Assembly (NCBI RefSeq): GCF_001905595.1
Contig: NZ_LIXI01000012.1
Span: forward strand, 124,001 to 188,000
DNA: 64,000 nucleotides
Direction: 5' to 3'
From: Streptomyces sp. CB00316
GTDB taxonomy: Bacteria > Actinomycetota > Actinomycetes > Streptomycetales > Streptomycetaceae
In this document: one piece after another, positions 51,201-59,842 of the stretch
Numbering within the stretch: the first letter of the stretch is position 1
Layout of the letters: each line of letters opens with the position of its first letter
The notes under the pieces: model-generated
What the model was told of the DNA's origin: nothing
Database searches by the model: none
Seen by the model: only the letters and a program-made list of their open reading frames with translations
Made by a program: the position numbers and the translations under genes

Positions 51201-51214
51201 TGGGAGCGCTCCCA
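51201..51214. promoter_or_regulatory. CebR box, GH9 side
   Basis: A second perfect TGGGAGCGCTCCCA lies 78 bases before the GH9 start codon. Confidence 0.9.
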
Positions 51215-51291
51215 CTTCGTCGGCACTCCGCCGGACGCCATGCCGGTGCCCCCGTCACCGTGTGCCTTTCCCCTACCGTAAGGACTTCAGT

Positions 51292-53958
51292 GTGCCGCGA
51301 CACCAGCCTCACGCTCCTCGCTCCTCCCGCACGTTCCGCCGACCGGACCGCTCCGGCCGCGTCAGCGTGTGGGCGGGCGTCTTAGCCGCCGCCGGTCTGC
51401 TGGCCGGCACCCTTGCCCCACCCGCCGGTGCGGCCCAGCCCTTCGACGAGGCCCCCGAGGTCATCGTCAACGGGGACTTCTCCGCGGGCACCGCCCCCTG
51501 GTGGTCGACGGCCAACAGTCCCGTCACCGTCTCGGACGGTCGCCTCTGTGCCGACGTTCCCGCGGGCACGGACAACGCGTGGGACGCCATCGTCGGGCAG
51601 AACGGGCTCTCTCTCACCGCCGGCGAGGGATACACCCTGAGCTACACGGCGACGTCCACCGTGCCGGTCACCATCCGCACCAACGTGCAGATGGCGACCG
51701 AGCCGTGGACCACGGAACTGGCCACCGCGCAGCCGGTCGGGACGACCGCCGAACGCGTCACGGAGACCTTCACGGCCGGAGCCGACCACGACGCGGCGCA
51801 GCTCGTCTTCCAGATCGGGGGCAGCGCCGCGGCCCTCACCTTCTGCGTCGACGACGTATCGCTGCGCGGCGGGACCGCGCCGCCGCCGTACGAACCGGAC
51901 ACCGGGTCCCCGGTCCGGGTCAACCAGGTCGGCTACCTCACCCACGGCCCCAAGGCCGGCACGGTGGTCACCGACGCGGCGGACCCGCTGCCCTGGAGAC
52001 TCGACTCGGCCGCCGGGACCCGCGTGGCCGGCGGCACCACCACTCCGGCGGGCGTGGACACCGCCTCGCGGCAACACGTCCACACCTTCGACTTCAGCGC
52101 CGTGACGACCGCGGGGGAGGGGTACACCGTCACCGTCGCGGGGGAGAAGAGCGAGCCGTTCGCCATCGGCGACGACCTCTACGCGTCCCTGCGCACCGAC
52201 GCGCTCGCGTACTTCTACCACAACCGCAGCGGCATCGAGATCGACGCGGACATCGTGGGCGAGCAGTACGCGCGCCCGGCGGGCCATCTCGGCGTGAGCC
52301 CCAACCAGGGCGACAACGACGTGCCCTGCCAGCCGGGAGTGTGCGACTACCGTCTCGACGCGGCGGGGGGCTGGTACGACGCAGGTGACCACGGTAAGTA
52401 CGTGGTCAACGGCGGTATATCGGTCGCCCAGTTGATGTCCACGTTCGAACGGACCCTGTACGAGGAGACCGCCGACGCCGGGCCGCTCGGTGACGGTGAG
52501 CTCCGGCTGCCCGAGCACGGGAACGCCACTCCCGACATCCTCGACGAGGCGCGCTGGGAGCTGGAGTTCCTCATGCGGATGCAGGTGCCCGCGGGGGAGC
52601 CGCTCGCCGGTATGGCCCACCACAAACTGCACGACAGGGCGTGGACCGGACTGCCGCTCCGGCCGGACCGCGACCCCCAGCCCCGGGAACTGCATCCGCC
52701 GACCACGGCGGCCACCCTCAACCTGGCGGCCACCGCCGCCCAGTGCGCCCGCCTCTTCCAGGTCTACGACGCCGACTTCGCCGCACGGTGCCGGTCGGCC
52801 GCGCGGTCCGCGTGGACTGCCGCCAAGGCCCACCCGGGCATCCTCGCCGACCCGCAGGACGCCACGGGCGGCGGCGCCTACAGTGACGACGACGTTCGGG
52901 ACGAGTTCTACTGGGCGGCGGCGGAACTCTTCCTCACCACCGGCGAGGACGGCTACCGCCAGGAAGTCCTCCGCTCCCCGCTGCACGGTGACACCGACGC
53001 GGTCTTCCCGCGCGGCGGCATGTCCTGGGGCTCGGTCGCCGGGCTCGGCGCTCTGAACCTCGCCAGTGTGCCGGGCAAGCTGTCCGCCGACCAGCTCGCG
53101 ACGGTGCGCGCCATGGTGACCGAGGCCGCCGACGGATACGCGGCCGACTCGGCGCGGGCCGCGTACGGCCTGCCGTACGCCCCCGACGACGGGCACTACG
53201 TATGGGGCTCGAACAGTCAGGTCGCCAACAACATGGTCGTCCTGGGCTCCGCGCACGACCTGACCGGCAGGACCGTCTACCGTGACGCCGTACTGCGCGG
53301 ACTCGACTACCTGCTGGGCCGCAACGCGCTGAACCAGTCCTATGTCACCGGGTACGGCGAGCGGGACTCGCGCAACCAGCACCACCGGTTCTGGGCCGAC
53401 CAGCTCGACCCGGCCCTGCCGAATCCCGCCCCCGGTTCCCTGGCCGGCGGGCCGAACGCGTCCATCGAGGACCCGGTCGCGCAGGCCAAGCTGAAGGGCT
53501 GCGCACCGGCGATGTGCTACATCGACGACATCGAGTCCTGGGCCACGAACGAGATCACCATCAACTGGAACGCCCCGCTCGCCTGGGTCGCGTCCTATGT
53601 GGACGACCTGGGCGGCGGTGAGCCCGTGAAGGCGCTCTGCGAGGTGACGTACACCTCGCAGCGCTGGAGCAACGGCTTCACCACCCATGTCGCGCTGAGG
53701 AACACCGGCGACCGCCCCGTCCAACCCTGGTGGCTCGACTGGACGTTCGCCGACCGGCAGCAGGTGACCGACACCTGGGGTGCCGGCATTGTGCAGACCG
53801 GCCCCCGGGTCACCGCCGACGCCCTGAGCTGGAACGCCACTCTCGCACCCGGCGCCACCGTGCGGTTCGGCTTCAACGGCCGCCCCACCGGCCTCGTGCA
53901 CGACCCCCAGGTCTTCAGGCTGAACGGCAAGGTCTGCGTGACGGCATCACGAGGATGA
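51292..53958 (+). CDS. Secreted GH9 cellulase: CBM4/9, Ig-like, GH9, CBM2
   Basis: The 888-residue precursor has a signal peptide (SVWAGVLAAAGLLAGTLAPP, cleavage near GAA), an N-terminal CBM4/9-like beta-sandwich (EVIVNGDFSAGTAPWWSTA, to about 200) and a CelD-type Ig domain (SPVRVNQVGYLTHGPKAGTV). The GH9 barrel carries the Asp pair Asp363/Asp366 in DAGDHGKY and the acid Glu754 in TNEITINWNAPL. A C-terminal CBM2 follows (TYTSQRWSNGFTTHVALRN). The enzyme is probably an endo- or processive endoglucanase. GTG 51292 with AAGGAC upstream is the best start before the signal peptide. The GH5 gene follows after 38 bases. Confidence 0.93.
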   Translation: MPRHQPHAPRSSRTFRRPDRSGRVSVWAGVLAAAGLLAGTLAPPAGAAQPFDEAPEVIVNGDFSAGTAPWWSTANSPVTVSDGRLCADVPAGTDNAWDAIVGQNGLSLTAGEGYTLSYTATSTVPVTIRTNVQMATEPWTTELATAQPVGTTAERVTETFTAGADHDAAQLVFQIGGSAAALTFCVDDVSLRGGTAPPPYEPDTGSPVRVNQVGYLTHGPKAGTVVTDAADPLPWRLDSAAGTRVAGGTTTPAGVDTASRQHVHTFDFSAVTTAGEGYTVTVAGEKSEPFAIGDDLYASLRTDALAYFYHNRSGIEIDADIVGEQYARPAGHLGVSPNQGDNDVPCQPGVCDYRLDAAGGWYDAGDHGKYVVNGGISVAQLMSTFERTLYEETADAGPLGDGELRLPEHGNATPDILDEARWELEFLMRMQVPAGEPLAGMAHHKLHDRAWTGLPLRPDRDPQPRELHPPTTAATLNLAATAAQCARLFQVYDADFAARCRSAARSAWTAAKAHPGILADPQDATGGGAYSDDDVRDEFYWAAAELFLTTGEDGYRQEVLRSPLHGDTDAVFPRGGMSWGSVAGLGALNLASVPGKLSADQLATVRAMVTEAADGYAADSARAAYGLPYAPDDGHYVWGSNSQVANNMVVLGSAHDLTGRTVYRDAVLRGLDYLLGRNALNQSYVTGYGERDSRNQHHRFWADQLDPALPNPAPGSLAGGPNASIEDPVAQAKLKGCAPAMCYIDDIESWATNEITINWNAPLAWVASYVDDLGGGEPVKALCEVTYTSQRWSNGFTTHVALRNTGDRPVQPWWLDWTFADRQQVTDTWGAGIVQTGPRVTADALSWNATLAPGATVRFGFNGRPTGLVHDPQVFRLNGKVCVTASRG

Positions 53959-53996
53959 GCGGACGGCCCGTCCTACTGCGTACGAGGAGAATCGCT

Positions 53997-55379
53997 GTGA
54001 AACGTCTTCTGGCTCTACTGGCCACCTGTGCGATGGTCCTGGGCCTCACCGCCCTGTTCAGTCCTCCGGCGGCGGCCACCAGCGGATGCAAGGTCGACTA
54101 CACGGTCACCAGCCAGTGGCAGGGGGGTTTCCAGGCCGGAGTCAAAGTCACCAACCTGGGTGGACCCGTCACCGGATGGACCCTGAAGTTCACGATGCCC
54201 GAGGTGGGGCAGAAGCTCGTCCAGGGCTGGAACGCCACCTGGTCGCAGTCCGGTCCGGCGGTCTCCGCGGCGGGCGTCGACTGGAACCGCACACTGGCCA
54301 CCGGAGCCTCAGCCGATCTGGGGATGGTGGGTTCCCTCACGGGCGCCAACCCGAATCCCACGGCGTTCACGCTCAACGGCGTCGCCTGTACGGGCTCCGT
54401 GGAGGAGCCCCCGCCCGTCGACCCGCCTGTCCCGGGCACCGGCACCCCCGTGGACATCAACGGCAAGCTCCACGTCTGCGGCGTACACCTGTGCAACCAG
54501 TACGACCGCCCCGTACAGCTGCGGGGCATGAGCACACACGGTCTCCAGTGGTTCAGCAGGTGCTACAACGCCGCGTCGGTGGACGCGCTGGCGGAGGACT
54601 GGAAGTCGGACCTGCTGCGCGTGGCCATGTACGTCCAGGAAGGCGGCTACGAGACCGACCCGGCGGGCTTCACCAACCGGGTGAACGGCCTCGTCGACAT
54701 GGCCGAGGCACGTGGCATGTACGCCATGATCGATTTCCACACCCTGACGCCGGGTGATCCGAACCACAACCTCGACCGGGCCCGGACGTTCTTCGCGTCC
54801 GTCGCGGCCCGCAACGCCGACAAGGAGAACGTGATCTACGAGATCGCCAACGAGCCCAACGGAGTGAGCTGGACGGCCATCAAGAGCTACGCCGAGCAGG
54901 TCATCCCGGTGATCCGGGCCGCGGACCCGGACGCCGTCGTCATCGTCGGTACCCGCGGCTGGTCCTCACTGGGCGTCTCGGACGGCTCCGACGAGAGCGA
55001 AGTCGTCAACAACCCCGTCAGAGCGGCCAACATCATGTACGCCTTCCACTTCTACGCCGCGAGCCACAAGGACTCCTACCGTGCCACGCTGAGCCGGGCC
55101 GCCTCGCAACTGCCGCTCTTCGTCACCGAGTTCGGCACAGTGAGCGCCACCGGCGGGGGAGCGATGGACCGGGCGAGCACGACGGCCTGGCTGGACCTGC
55201 TCGACCAGCTGAAGATCGGCTACGCGAACTGGACCTACTCCGACGCGGACGAGAGCAGCGCCGCCTTCAGGCCGGGCACCTGCAACGGCGGCGACTACAG
55301 CAGCAGCGGGGTGCTGACCGAATCGGGGGCACTGCTCAAGAACCGCATCAGCACCCCCGACTCCTTCCCCACCAACTGA
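53997..55379 (+). CDS. Secreted CBM2-GH5 endoglucanase
   Basis: The 460-residue precursor has a signal peptide (LLALLATCAMVLGLTALFSP), an N-terminal CBM2 (CKVDYTVTSQWQGGFQAGVK, to ~130), a Pro-rich linker and a GH5 (subfamily 2-like) domain (LRGMSTHGLQWFSRCYNAAS) with acid/base Glu286 in EIANEPNG and nucleophile Glu378 in FVTEFGT. It cuts internal cellulose bonds. GTG 53997 follows GAGGAGA. It is probably cotranscribed with GH9 from the CebR-controlled promoter. Confidence 0.93.
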   Translation: MKRLLALLATCAMVLGLTALFSPPAAATSGCKVDYTVTSQWQGGFQAGVKVTNLGGPVTGWTLKFTMPEVGQKLVQGWNATWSQSGPAVSAAGVDWNRTLATGASADLGMVGSLTGANPNPTAFTLNGVACTGSVEEPPPVDPPVPGTGTPVDINGKLHVCGVHLCNQYDRPVQLRGMSTHGLQWFSRCYNAASVDALAEDWKSDLLRVAMYVQEGGYETDPAGFTNRVNGLVDMAEARGMYAMIDFHTLTPGDPNHNLDRARTFFASVAARNADKENVIYEIANEPNGVSWTAIKSYAEQVIPVIRAADPDAVVIVGTRGWSSLGVSDGSDESEVVNNPVRAANIMYAFHFYAASHKDSYRATLSRAASQLPLFVTEFGTVSATGGGAMDRASTTAWLDLLDQLKIGYANWTYSDADESSAAFRPGTCNGGDYSSSGVLTESGALLKNRISTPDSFPTN

Positions 55380-55398
55380 CCAGCTGACCAACTGACCA

Positions 55399-55432
55399 GG
55401 GGCGGGCCTCCGGCCGACCGGAGCCCCGCCCC
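55399..55432. terminator. Bidirectional terminator between GH5 and bxlR
   Basis: GGGGCGGGCCTCCGG pairs with CCGGAGCCCCGCCCC (one mismatch in 15) around a four-base loop, 20 bases after the GH5 stop. Confidence 0.82.
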
Positions 55433-55582
55433 GCGCCCCCTGATGTCACCCGACCTCTCACGGACACGCCGTAGCCGAAACCTGCCCTCGGCTCTGACCG
55501 ACATCACGCCGCGGCACGCCGCCCCCGTCCGCCCCTGGACCGCGTCCCTACACCTGCTACCGACCGCCGTCCACCCGAGCGC

Positions 55583-56602
55583 TCAGTTCTCGCGCGGTGG
55601 CGCCGTGCTCTTGCGGACGACCAGGCTCGTGGCCAGTTCCAGCCGCGTGGACACCGGTTCCCGGGCCCGTAGCCGCATCAGCATCTGCGTGGCCTCCTCC
55701 GCCATCAGACGCAGCGGTTGGTGGATCGTGGTCAGGGCCGGGCTGGCCCAGCGGGCGATGGAGACGTCGTCGTAGCCGACGACCGAGAGGTCGTGGGGGA
55801 CGCGTAGGCCGTGCACCCGGGCGGCTTCCAGTACGCCCAGCGCCTGGAGGTCGCTGCCCGCGAAGATCGCGGTGGGCCGGCCGGGGCGGGACAGCATCTC
55901 GGTGGCGCGGTCGTAGCCGCCCTCGACGTGGAAGTCGCCGAACAGGATGAGCCCGGGGTCCACCTCCAGCCCTGCCATGGCCATCGCCGACCGGTAGCCG
56001 TCGAGCCGGGCGCGGGAGCAGAGCATGTCCTCGGGGCCGGTGATGACTCCGATGCGCCGGTGGCCGCACTCGATGAGATGGCGGGTGGCGGCCAGTCCGC
56101 CGTTCCAGTTGGCCGAGCCGACCGAGGGCACGTCGGGGTCCGGGTCGCCCGCCGGGTCGATGATGACGAACGGGATCGAGCGCGCCCTGAGCTGCTGCTT
56201 CACTTCGCCGGGCAGGGTGGAGAAGACCAGGACCACACCGAGCGGCCGACGCTGGAGCATCGCCTCCATCCAGTCGGGGCCGGGCGAGTGGCGGGTTCCG
56301 CTTTCAGTGAGGACGACCCCGGCGCCATGGGCCTTGGCGACGTTCTCCACCCCCCGGATCAGTTCCATCGCCCAGATGCTCTCCAGCTCGTGGAACACGA
56401 TCTCGATGAGCGGCGCCTCGCTGGCCGACCGTGTGGTGCGCCGGTACGCATGGGCTTCGAGCAGGCGCTCCACCTTGACCCTCGTGGGGGTCGCCACGTC
56501 CTGTCGTCCGTTGAGGACCTTCGAAACTGTCGAAATGGAGACGCCGGCCCGCTCGGCCACCTGAGCCAGGGTGATGCGGCCCATTCTCTCGTCATCGCGC
56601 AT
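55583..56602 (-). CDS. bxlR: LacI-family repressor of the xylobiose operon (BxlR)
   Basis: The ~339-residue product has a LacI HTH (ITLAQVAERAGVSISTVSKV, LNGRQDVATPTRVKVERLL) and an effector-binding domain. It lies divergent from bxlEFGA, exactly the bxlR position in Streptomyces. ATG 56602 (MRDDERMGRI) is used; ATGs at 56584 and 56614 are also possible, and no strong ribosome binding site decides between them. Likely targets are the CGAAACTT elements in the bxlE, xlnA and GH62 promoters. A xylobiose- or xylose-type inducer is expected. Confidence 0.85.
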   Translation of the reverse strand: MRDDERMGRITLAQVAERAGVSISTVSKVLNGRQDVATPTRVKVERLLEAHAYRRTTRSASEAPLIEIVFHELESIWAMELIRGVENVAKAHGAGVVLTESGTRHSPGPDWMEAMLQRRPLGVVLVFSTLPGEVKQQLRARSIPFVIIDPAGDPDPDVPSVGSANWNGGLAATRHLIECGHRRIGVITGPEDMLCSRARLDGYRSAMAMAGLEVDPGLILFGDFHVEGGYDRATEMLSRPGRPTAIFAGSDLQALGVLEAARVHGLRVPHDLSVVGYDDVSIARWASPALTTIHQPLRLMAEEATQMLMRLRAREPVSTRLELATSLVVRKSTAPPREN

Positions 56603-56711
56603 GGCGAGGAGCATAAAGCATGAGACACCCGGCACCCAGGCGTAACGCTTTGGTAACGCGGCGACCGAGGGTTGACCCCCTGAAGGGGGAGTTCTAGCGT
56701 CCCGACTCAAC

Positions 56712-56742
56712 AAGTTTCGGTAGTCACGCCGAAAAAGTTTCG
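56712..56742. promoter_or_regulatory. Candidate BxlR operator of the bxl operon
   Basis: Two direct copies of AAGTTTCG (56712-56719 and 56735-56742) lie 13-43 bases before the bxlE start. The second is preceded by CGAAA, giving CGAAA-AAG-TTTCG, an imperfect palindrome. The same element occurs upstream of xlnA and the GH62 gene. Confidence 0.65.
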
Positions 56743-56754
56743 AAGGGTGAGTCG

Positions 56755-58056
56755 ATGAAGCAACGCGCACGGTTCTCGCGGACCGCTGTCGTCGGTGGTG
56801 CCGCGCTGGCCCTGGTGCTGTCCCTGTCAGGGTGCGGAGAGGATTCCGACGCGGCCGGCGGCGACACCATCCACGTCCTGGTCTACGGGGACGCGGCGAA
56901 CAAGGTGGAGAAGGAGCTCGTCGCCACCTTCAACAAGACGTCGAAGGTGAAGGCCGTCCTGGACACGATCCCGGGCGCCGACTACCAGGCCAAGCTGCAG
57001 ACGATCATCAACAGCAAGCAGGCGCCGGACGTCTTCTTCAACTGGGGCGGCGGCAGCATCAAGCCGTTCGTCGACGCAGGCCTGCTGCTCCCGCTGGACC
57101 CCCTCATCGCCAAGGACCCGGACCTCAAGGCGAAGTTCCTGCCGTCCGTGTTCAACAGCGCGGTGGTCGACGGCACGGCCTACGGGGTCCCCATGCGCGG
57201 CACACAGCCCGTACTGCTGTTCAACAACGGCAAGGTCCTCAAGAAGGCGGGCGTCGAACCCCCGAAGACCTGGGACGACCTGCTGGCGGCGGTCGAGGCG
57301 CTGAAGGCCGACGGTGTCACCCCGATCGCGCTGGGCGGTGGCGACCGGTGGCCGACACTGATGTGGTTCGAGTACCTGTACGACCGCATCGCCGGCCCGG
57401 ATCTCTTCCAGAAGGCCCTGGACGGCGACAAGGACGCCTGGGCGAGCACGGACAGCCGGAAGGCCCTGGGCAAGATCAGGGAACTGGTGGATGCCGGTGC
57501 CTTCGGCACCAACTACGACTCGGTGAAGTTCACCGACCAGGGTTCCCCCACGCTCCTGGCGACCGGCAGGGCCGGCTTCGAGCTGATGGGCTCGTGGGAG
57601 TACTCGACACAGCAGGACGCACACCCCGAGTTCGCCGGGAGCGACCTCGGATACAGCGCGTTCCCCTCCGTCGAGGGCGGCAAGGGCGACCAGGCGAACG
57701 TCGTCGGCAACACCAACAACTTCTACTCCGTGCTGAAGAAGACGAAGCACCCGCAGGCCGTCGCCGCGTTCTTGAAGCTCATGTACTCGGACCAGTTCGT
57801 CAAGGCGCAGCTCGGCATCGGCAACCTGCCGACGACGACGAACACCGAAGGCCTCCTGGACACCGCCGCCAGCCCCGAGTTCGCGAAGTTCCAGTACGAC
57901 ATGGTCAAGGCGGCCCCGGCCTTCCAGCTCTCCTGGGACCAGGCGTACCCCCAGTCGGCGGCCACCGCGATGTACCAGTCCCTCCAGCAGTTCTTCAACG
58001 GCTCGATGGACGAGGAGGCCTTCATCAAGGCCATGCAGGCGCTGCCGACCTCGTGA
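56755..58056 (+). CDS. bxlE: Xylobiose-binding lipoprotein BxlE
   Basis: The 433-residue precursor has a lipoprotein signal (VVGGAALALVLSLSGC, lipid Cys27) and a family-1 sugar-binding protein fold (TIHVLVYGDAANKVEKELVA, APDVFFNWGGGSIKPFVDAG, YGVPMRGTQPVLLFNNGKVL, ANVVGNTNNFYSVLKKTKHP). Context (bxlR, two permeases, GH3 beta-xylosidase) identifies it as the xylo-oligosaccharide binder. ATG 56755 is 13 bases after the operator. Its stop overlaps a GTG that could start the next gene. Confidence 0.92.
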   Translation: MKQRARFSRTAVVGGAALALVLSLSGCGEDSDAAGGDTIHVLVYGDAANKVEKELVATFNKTSKVKAVLDTIPGADYQAKLQTIINSKQAPDVFFNWGGGSIKPFVDAGLLLPLDPLIAKDPDLKAKFLPSVFNSAVVDGTAYGVPMRGTQPVLLFNNGKVLKKAGVEPPKTWDDLLAAVEALKADGVTPIALGGGDRWPTLMWFEYLYDRIAGPDLFQKALDGDKDAWASTDSRKALGKIRELVDAGAFGTNYDSVKFTDQGSPTLLATGRAGFELMGSWEYSTQQDAHPEFAGSDLGYSAFPSVEGGKGDQANVVGNTNNFYSVLKKTKHPQAVAAFLKLMYSDQFVKAQLGIGNLPTTTNTEGLLDTAASPEFAKFQYDMVKAAPAFQLSWDQAYPQSAATAMYQSLQQFFNGSMDEEAFIKAMQALPTS

Positions 58057-58088
58057 GCTCACTGAGATCCGGACTCGGAACAGCTGAC

Positions 58089-59024
58089 ATGACCCGAACC
58101 CCACCACCCTCGGCGGACAGCGGGACGGCCAGGAGGGCCGGCTCGTCCGGCATCGGAGCGGGCCGCCCGGGATTCCTCTGGGCGGCCCCCGCCGCCGTCT
58201 TCTTCGGCCTCTTCGCCATCGTCCCGCTCATCATGGTCGCCGTCCTCTCCTTCGCCAGCTGGGACGGTCTGAGCGACCCGGATTTCGCCGGCCTCGACAA
58301 CTGGAGGAAGCTTCTCGACGACCCCGTCATGATCAAGAGTCTCTGGCTGAGCGTCCTGCTCACCGTGCTCGGGGTCGTCGTCCAGACCCCGCTCAGCATC
58401 CTGCTCGGGGTCTGGGCGGCGGGGCACCAGCGCAACCGGGCCGTCCTGTCCGCCATCTACTTCGTCCCGATGCTGCTGTCCATCGCGGCCGTGTCCGTAC
58501 TGTGGCGCGCCGTCCTGGACCCGAACCTCGGTGTCCCCGCGCACGCCACATGGCTGTTCGGCGACGGCAACCTGTTCGGGACGCAGGCCACGGCCATCGG
58601 CGTCCTGGTCTTCGTCAGCACCTGGCAGTTCACCCCTCTGCACACGCTGATCTACCAGGGCGCGGCGCGCGCGGTGCCGCCGGTCCTCTACCAGGCGGCG
58701 CAGATCGACGGCGCGGGCACGGTGCGGCAGTTCTTCCACATCACGCTGCCGCAGCTCCGCAACTCGATCATCACCTCGATGATCCTGATGGTGGTCGGCG
58801 GCCTCACGACCTTCGACACCGTGCTCATCCTGACCCAGGGCGGACCGGGAAGCGACACCACCATCAGCGCGTACTACATGTACCAGAAGGCGTTCAAGAG
58901 CTTCGACTACGGAGCGGCGTCCACCATCGCCCTCCTCCTGGTCCTCGTCTCCACGGTCATCTCGCTGATCGTGGTGCGGCTCTCGGGCTACGACAAGATG
59001 CGCAGCACCATGGAGGGACTGTGA
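58089..59024 (+). CDS. bxlF: Xylobiose ABC transporter permease BxlF
   Basis: The 311-residue product has six TM helices (first FLWAAPAAVFFGLFAIVPLI) and an EAA-type loop (LYQAAQIDGAGTVRQFFHIT) with the usual TLPQL, plus the QGGPGSDTTISAYYMYQKAF signature of MalF-like sugar permeases. ATG 58089 is used; a GTG at 58053 overlapping the bxlE stop (GTGA) would add 12 residues and couple translation. Its end overlaps the bxlG start. Confidence 0.93.
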   Translation: MTRTPPPSADSGTARRAGSSGIGAGRPGFLWAAPAAVFFGLFAIVPLIMVAVLSFASWDGLSDPDFAGLDNWRKLLDDPVMIKSLWLSVLLTVLGVVVQTPLSILLGVWAAGHQRNRAVLSAIYFVPMLLSIAAVSVLWRAVLDPNLGVPAHATWLFGDGNLFGTQATAIGVLVFVSTWQFTPLHTLIYQGAARAVPPVLYQAAQIDGAGTVRQFFHITLPQLRNSIITSMILMVVGGLTTFDTVLILTQGGPGSDTTISAYYMYQKAFKSFDYGAASTIALLLVLVSTVISLIVVRLSGYDKMRSTMEGL

Positions 59025-59842
59025 GGAAGAGCCGTCCCAACTACTTCGCCGGTTTCGGCTCACTGGTCTGGCTCCTCGTGGTGGGGCTGCCGCTGTACGT
59101 GATGCTCGTCGCCACGTTCCAGTCGCGCCCCGACTACGCGGCGAACGGCCCGCTGGCCTTCCCCGAGCACTTCACGCTCGACAACTACGTCAACGACCTC
59201 AACAGCGGCTTCGCGCAGTACTTCCTCAACACGGTCATCGTCACCGTGTGCGTCGTGGGCATCGTCGTGCTGCTCGTCCCGCCGCTGGCGTACACCATCG
59301 TCAGGAGCCGGGGCCGCGCCACCACCACGGTCTTCCGGCTGTTCCTCCTGGGCCTGGCGATCCCCTCGCAGGCGGTCATCGTCCCGATGTTCTTCATCAT
59401 CAGCGAGGCCGGTCTCTACGACAATCTCATCGGTGTCATCCTCCCGACGGCGGCCTTCGCCATGCCGGTGTGCGCCCTGATCCTGACGGGCGTGATGCGT
59501 GACATCACCCCCGATCTGTACGAGGCGATGACGATGGACGGTGCCTCGTCCCGGCGGGTCTTCTTCCAGCTGGTGCTGCCGCTGTCCAAGAGCGGGGTCT
59601 CGACGATCGTCGTCTTCTCCGCGCTCCAGGCGTGGAACGGCTTCCTCTTCCCCCTCGTTCTGACGCAGTCGGTGGAGACCAAGGTGATCACCCTGGGGCT
59701 CTACGACTTCCAGACGGAACGCGGAGTCGACACCCCCGGCCTGCTCGCCGCGGTCGTCCTGTCCATGCTCCCCATCCTGATCGTCTACCTGTTCGCACGC
59801 CGGGCCCTGGTCCAGGGGCTCATGGGGGTAGGAGGAAAGTGA
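59021..59842 (+). CDS. bxlG: Xylobiose ABC transporter permease BxlG
   Basis: The 273-residue product has six TM helices (first LVWLLVVGLPLYVMLVATFQ) and the EAA loop YEAMTMDGASSRRVFFQLVL with LPLSK. It is MalG-like. GTG 59021 overlaps the bxlF stop (GTGA) and its own stop overlaps the bxlA GTG, so three genes are translationally coupled. No ATPase is encoded nearby. Confidence 0.93.
   Translation: MRKSRPNYFAGFGSLVWLLVVGLPLYVMLVATFQSRPDYAANGPLAFPEHFTLDNYVNDLNSGFAQYFLNTVIVTVCVVGIVVLLVPPLAYTIVRSRGRATTTVFRLFLLGLAIPSQAVIVPMFFIISEAGLYDNLIGVILPTAAFAMPVCALILTGVMRDITPDLYEAMTMDGASSRRVFFQLVLPLSKSGVSTIVVFSALQAWNGFLFPLVLTQSVETKVITLGLYDFQTERGVDTPGLLAAVVLSMLPILIVYLFARRALVQGLMGVGGK

Larger units (their letters stand above)
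50658..51291. other. 634-bp divergent cellulose promoter region
   Basis: No gene is credible. The region contains two perfect CebR palindromes about 200 bases apart, one nearer each divergent gene. Confidence 0.6.

Noticed and set aside
51382..53901. 839-codon minus-strand open frame opposite the GH9 gene
   Set aside because: GC-rich antisense shadow; all GH9 and CBM motifs lie on the plus strand.
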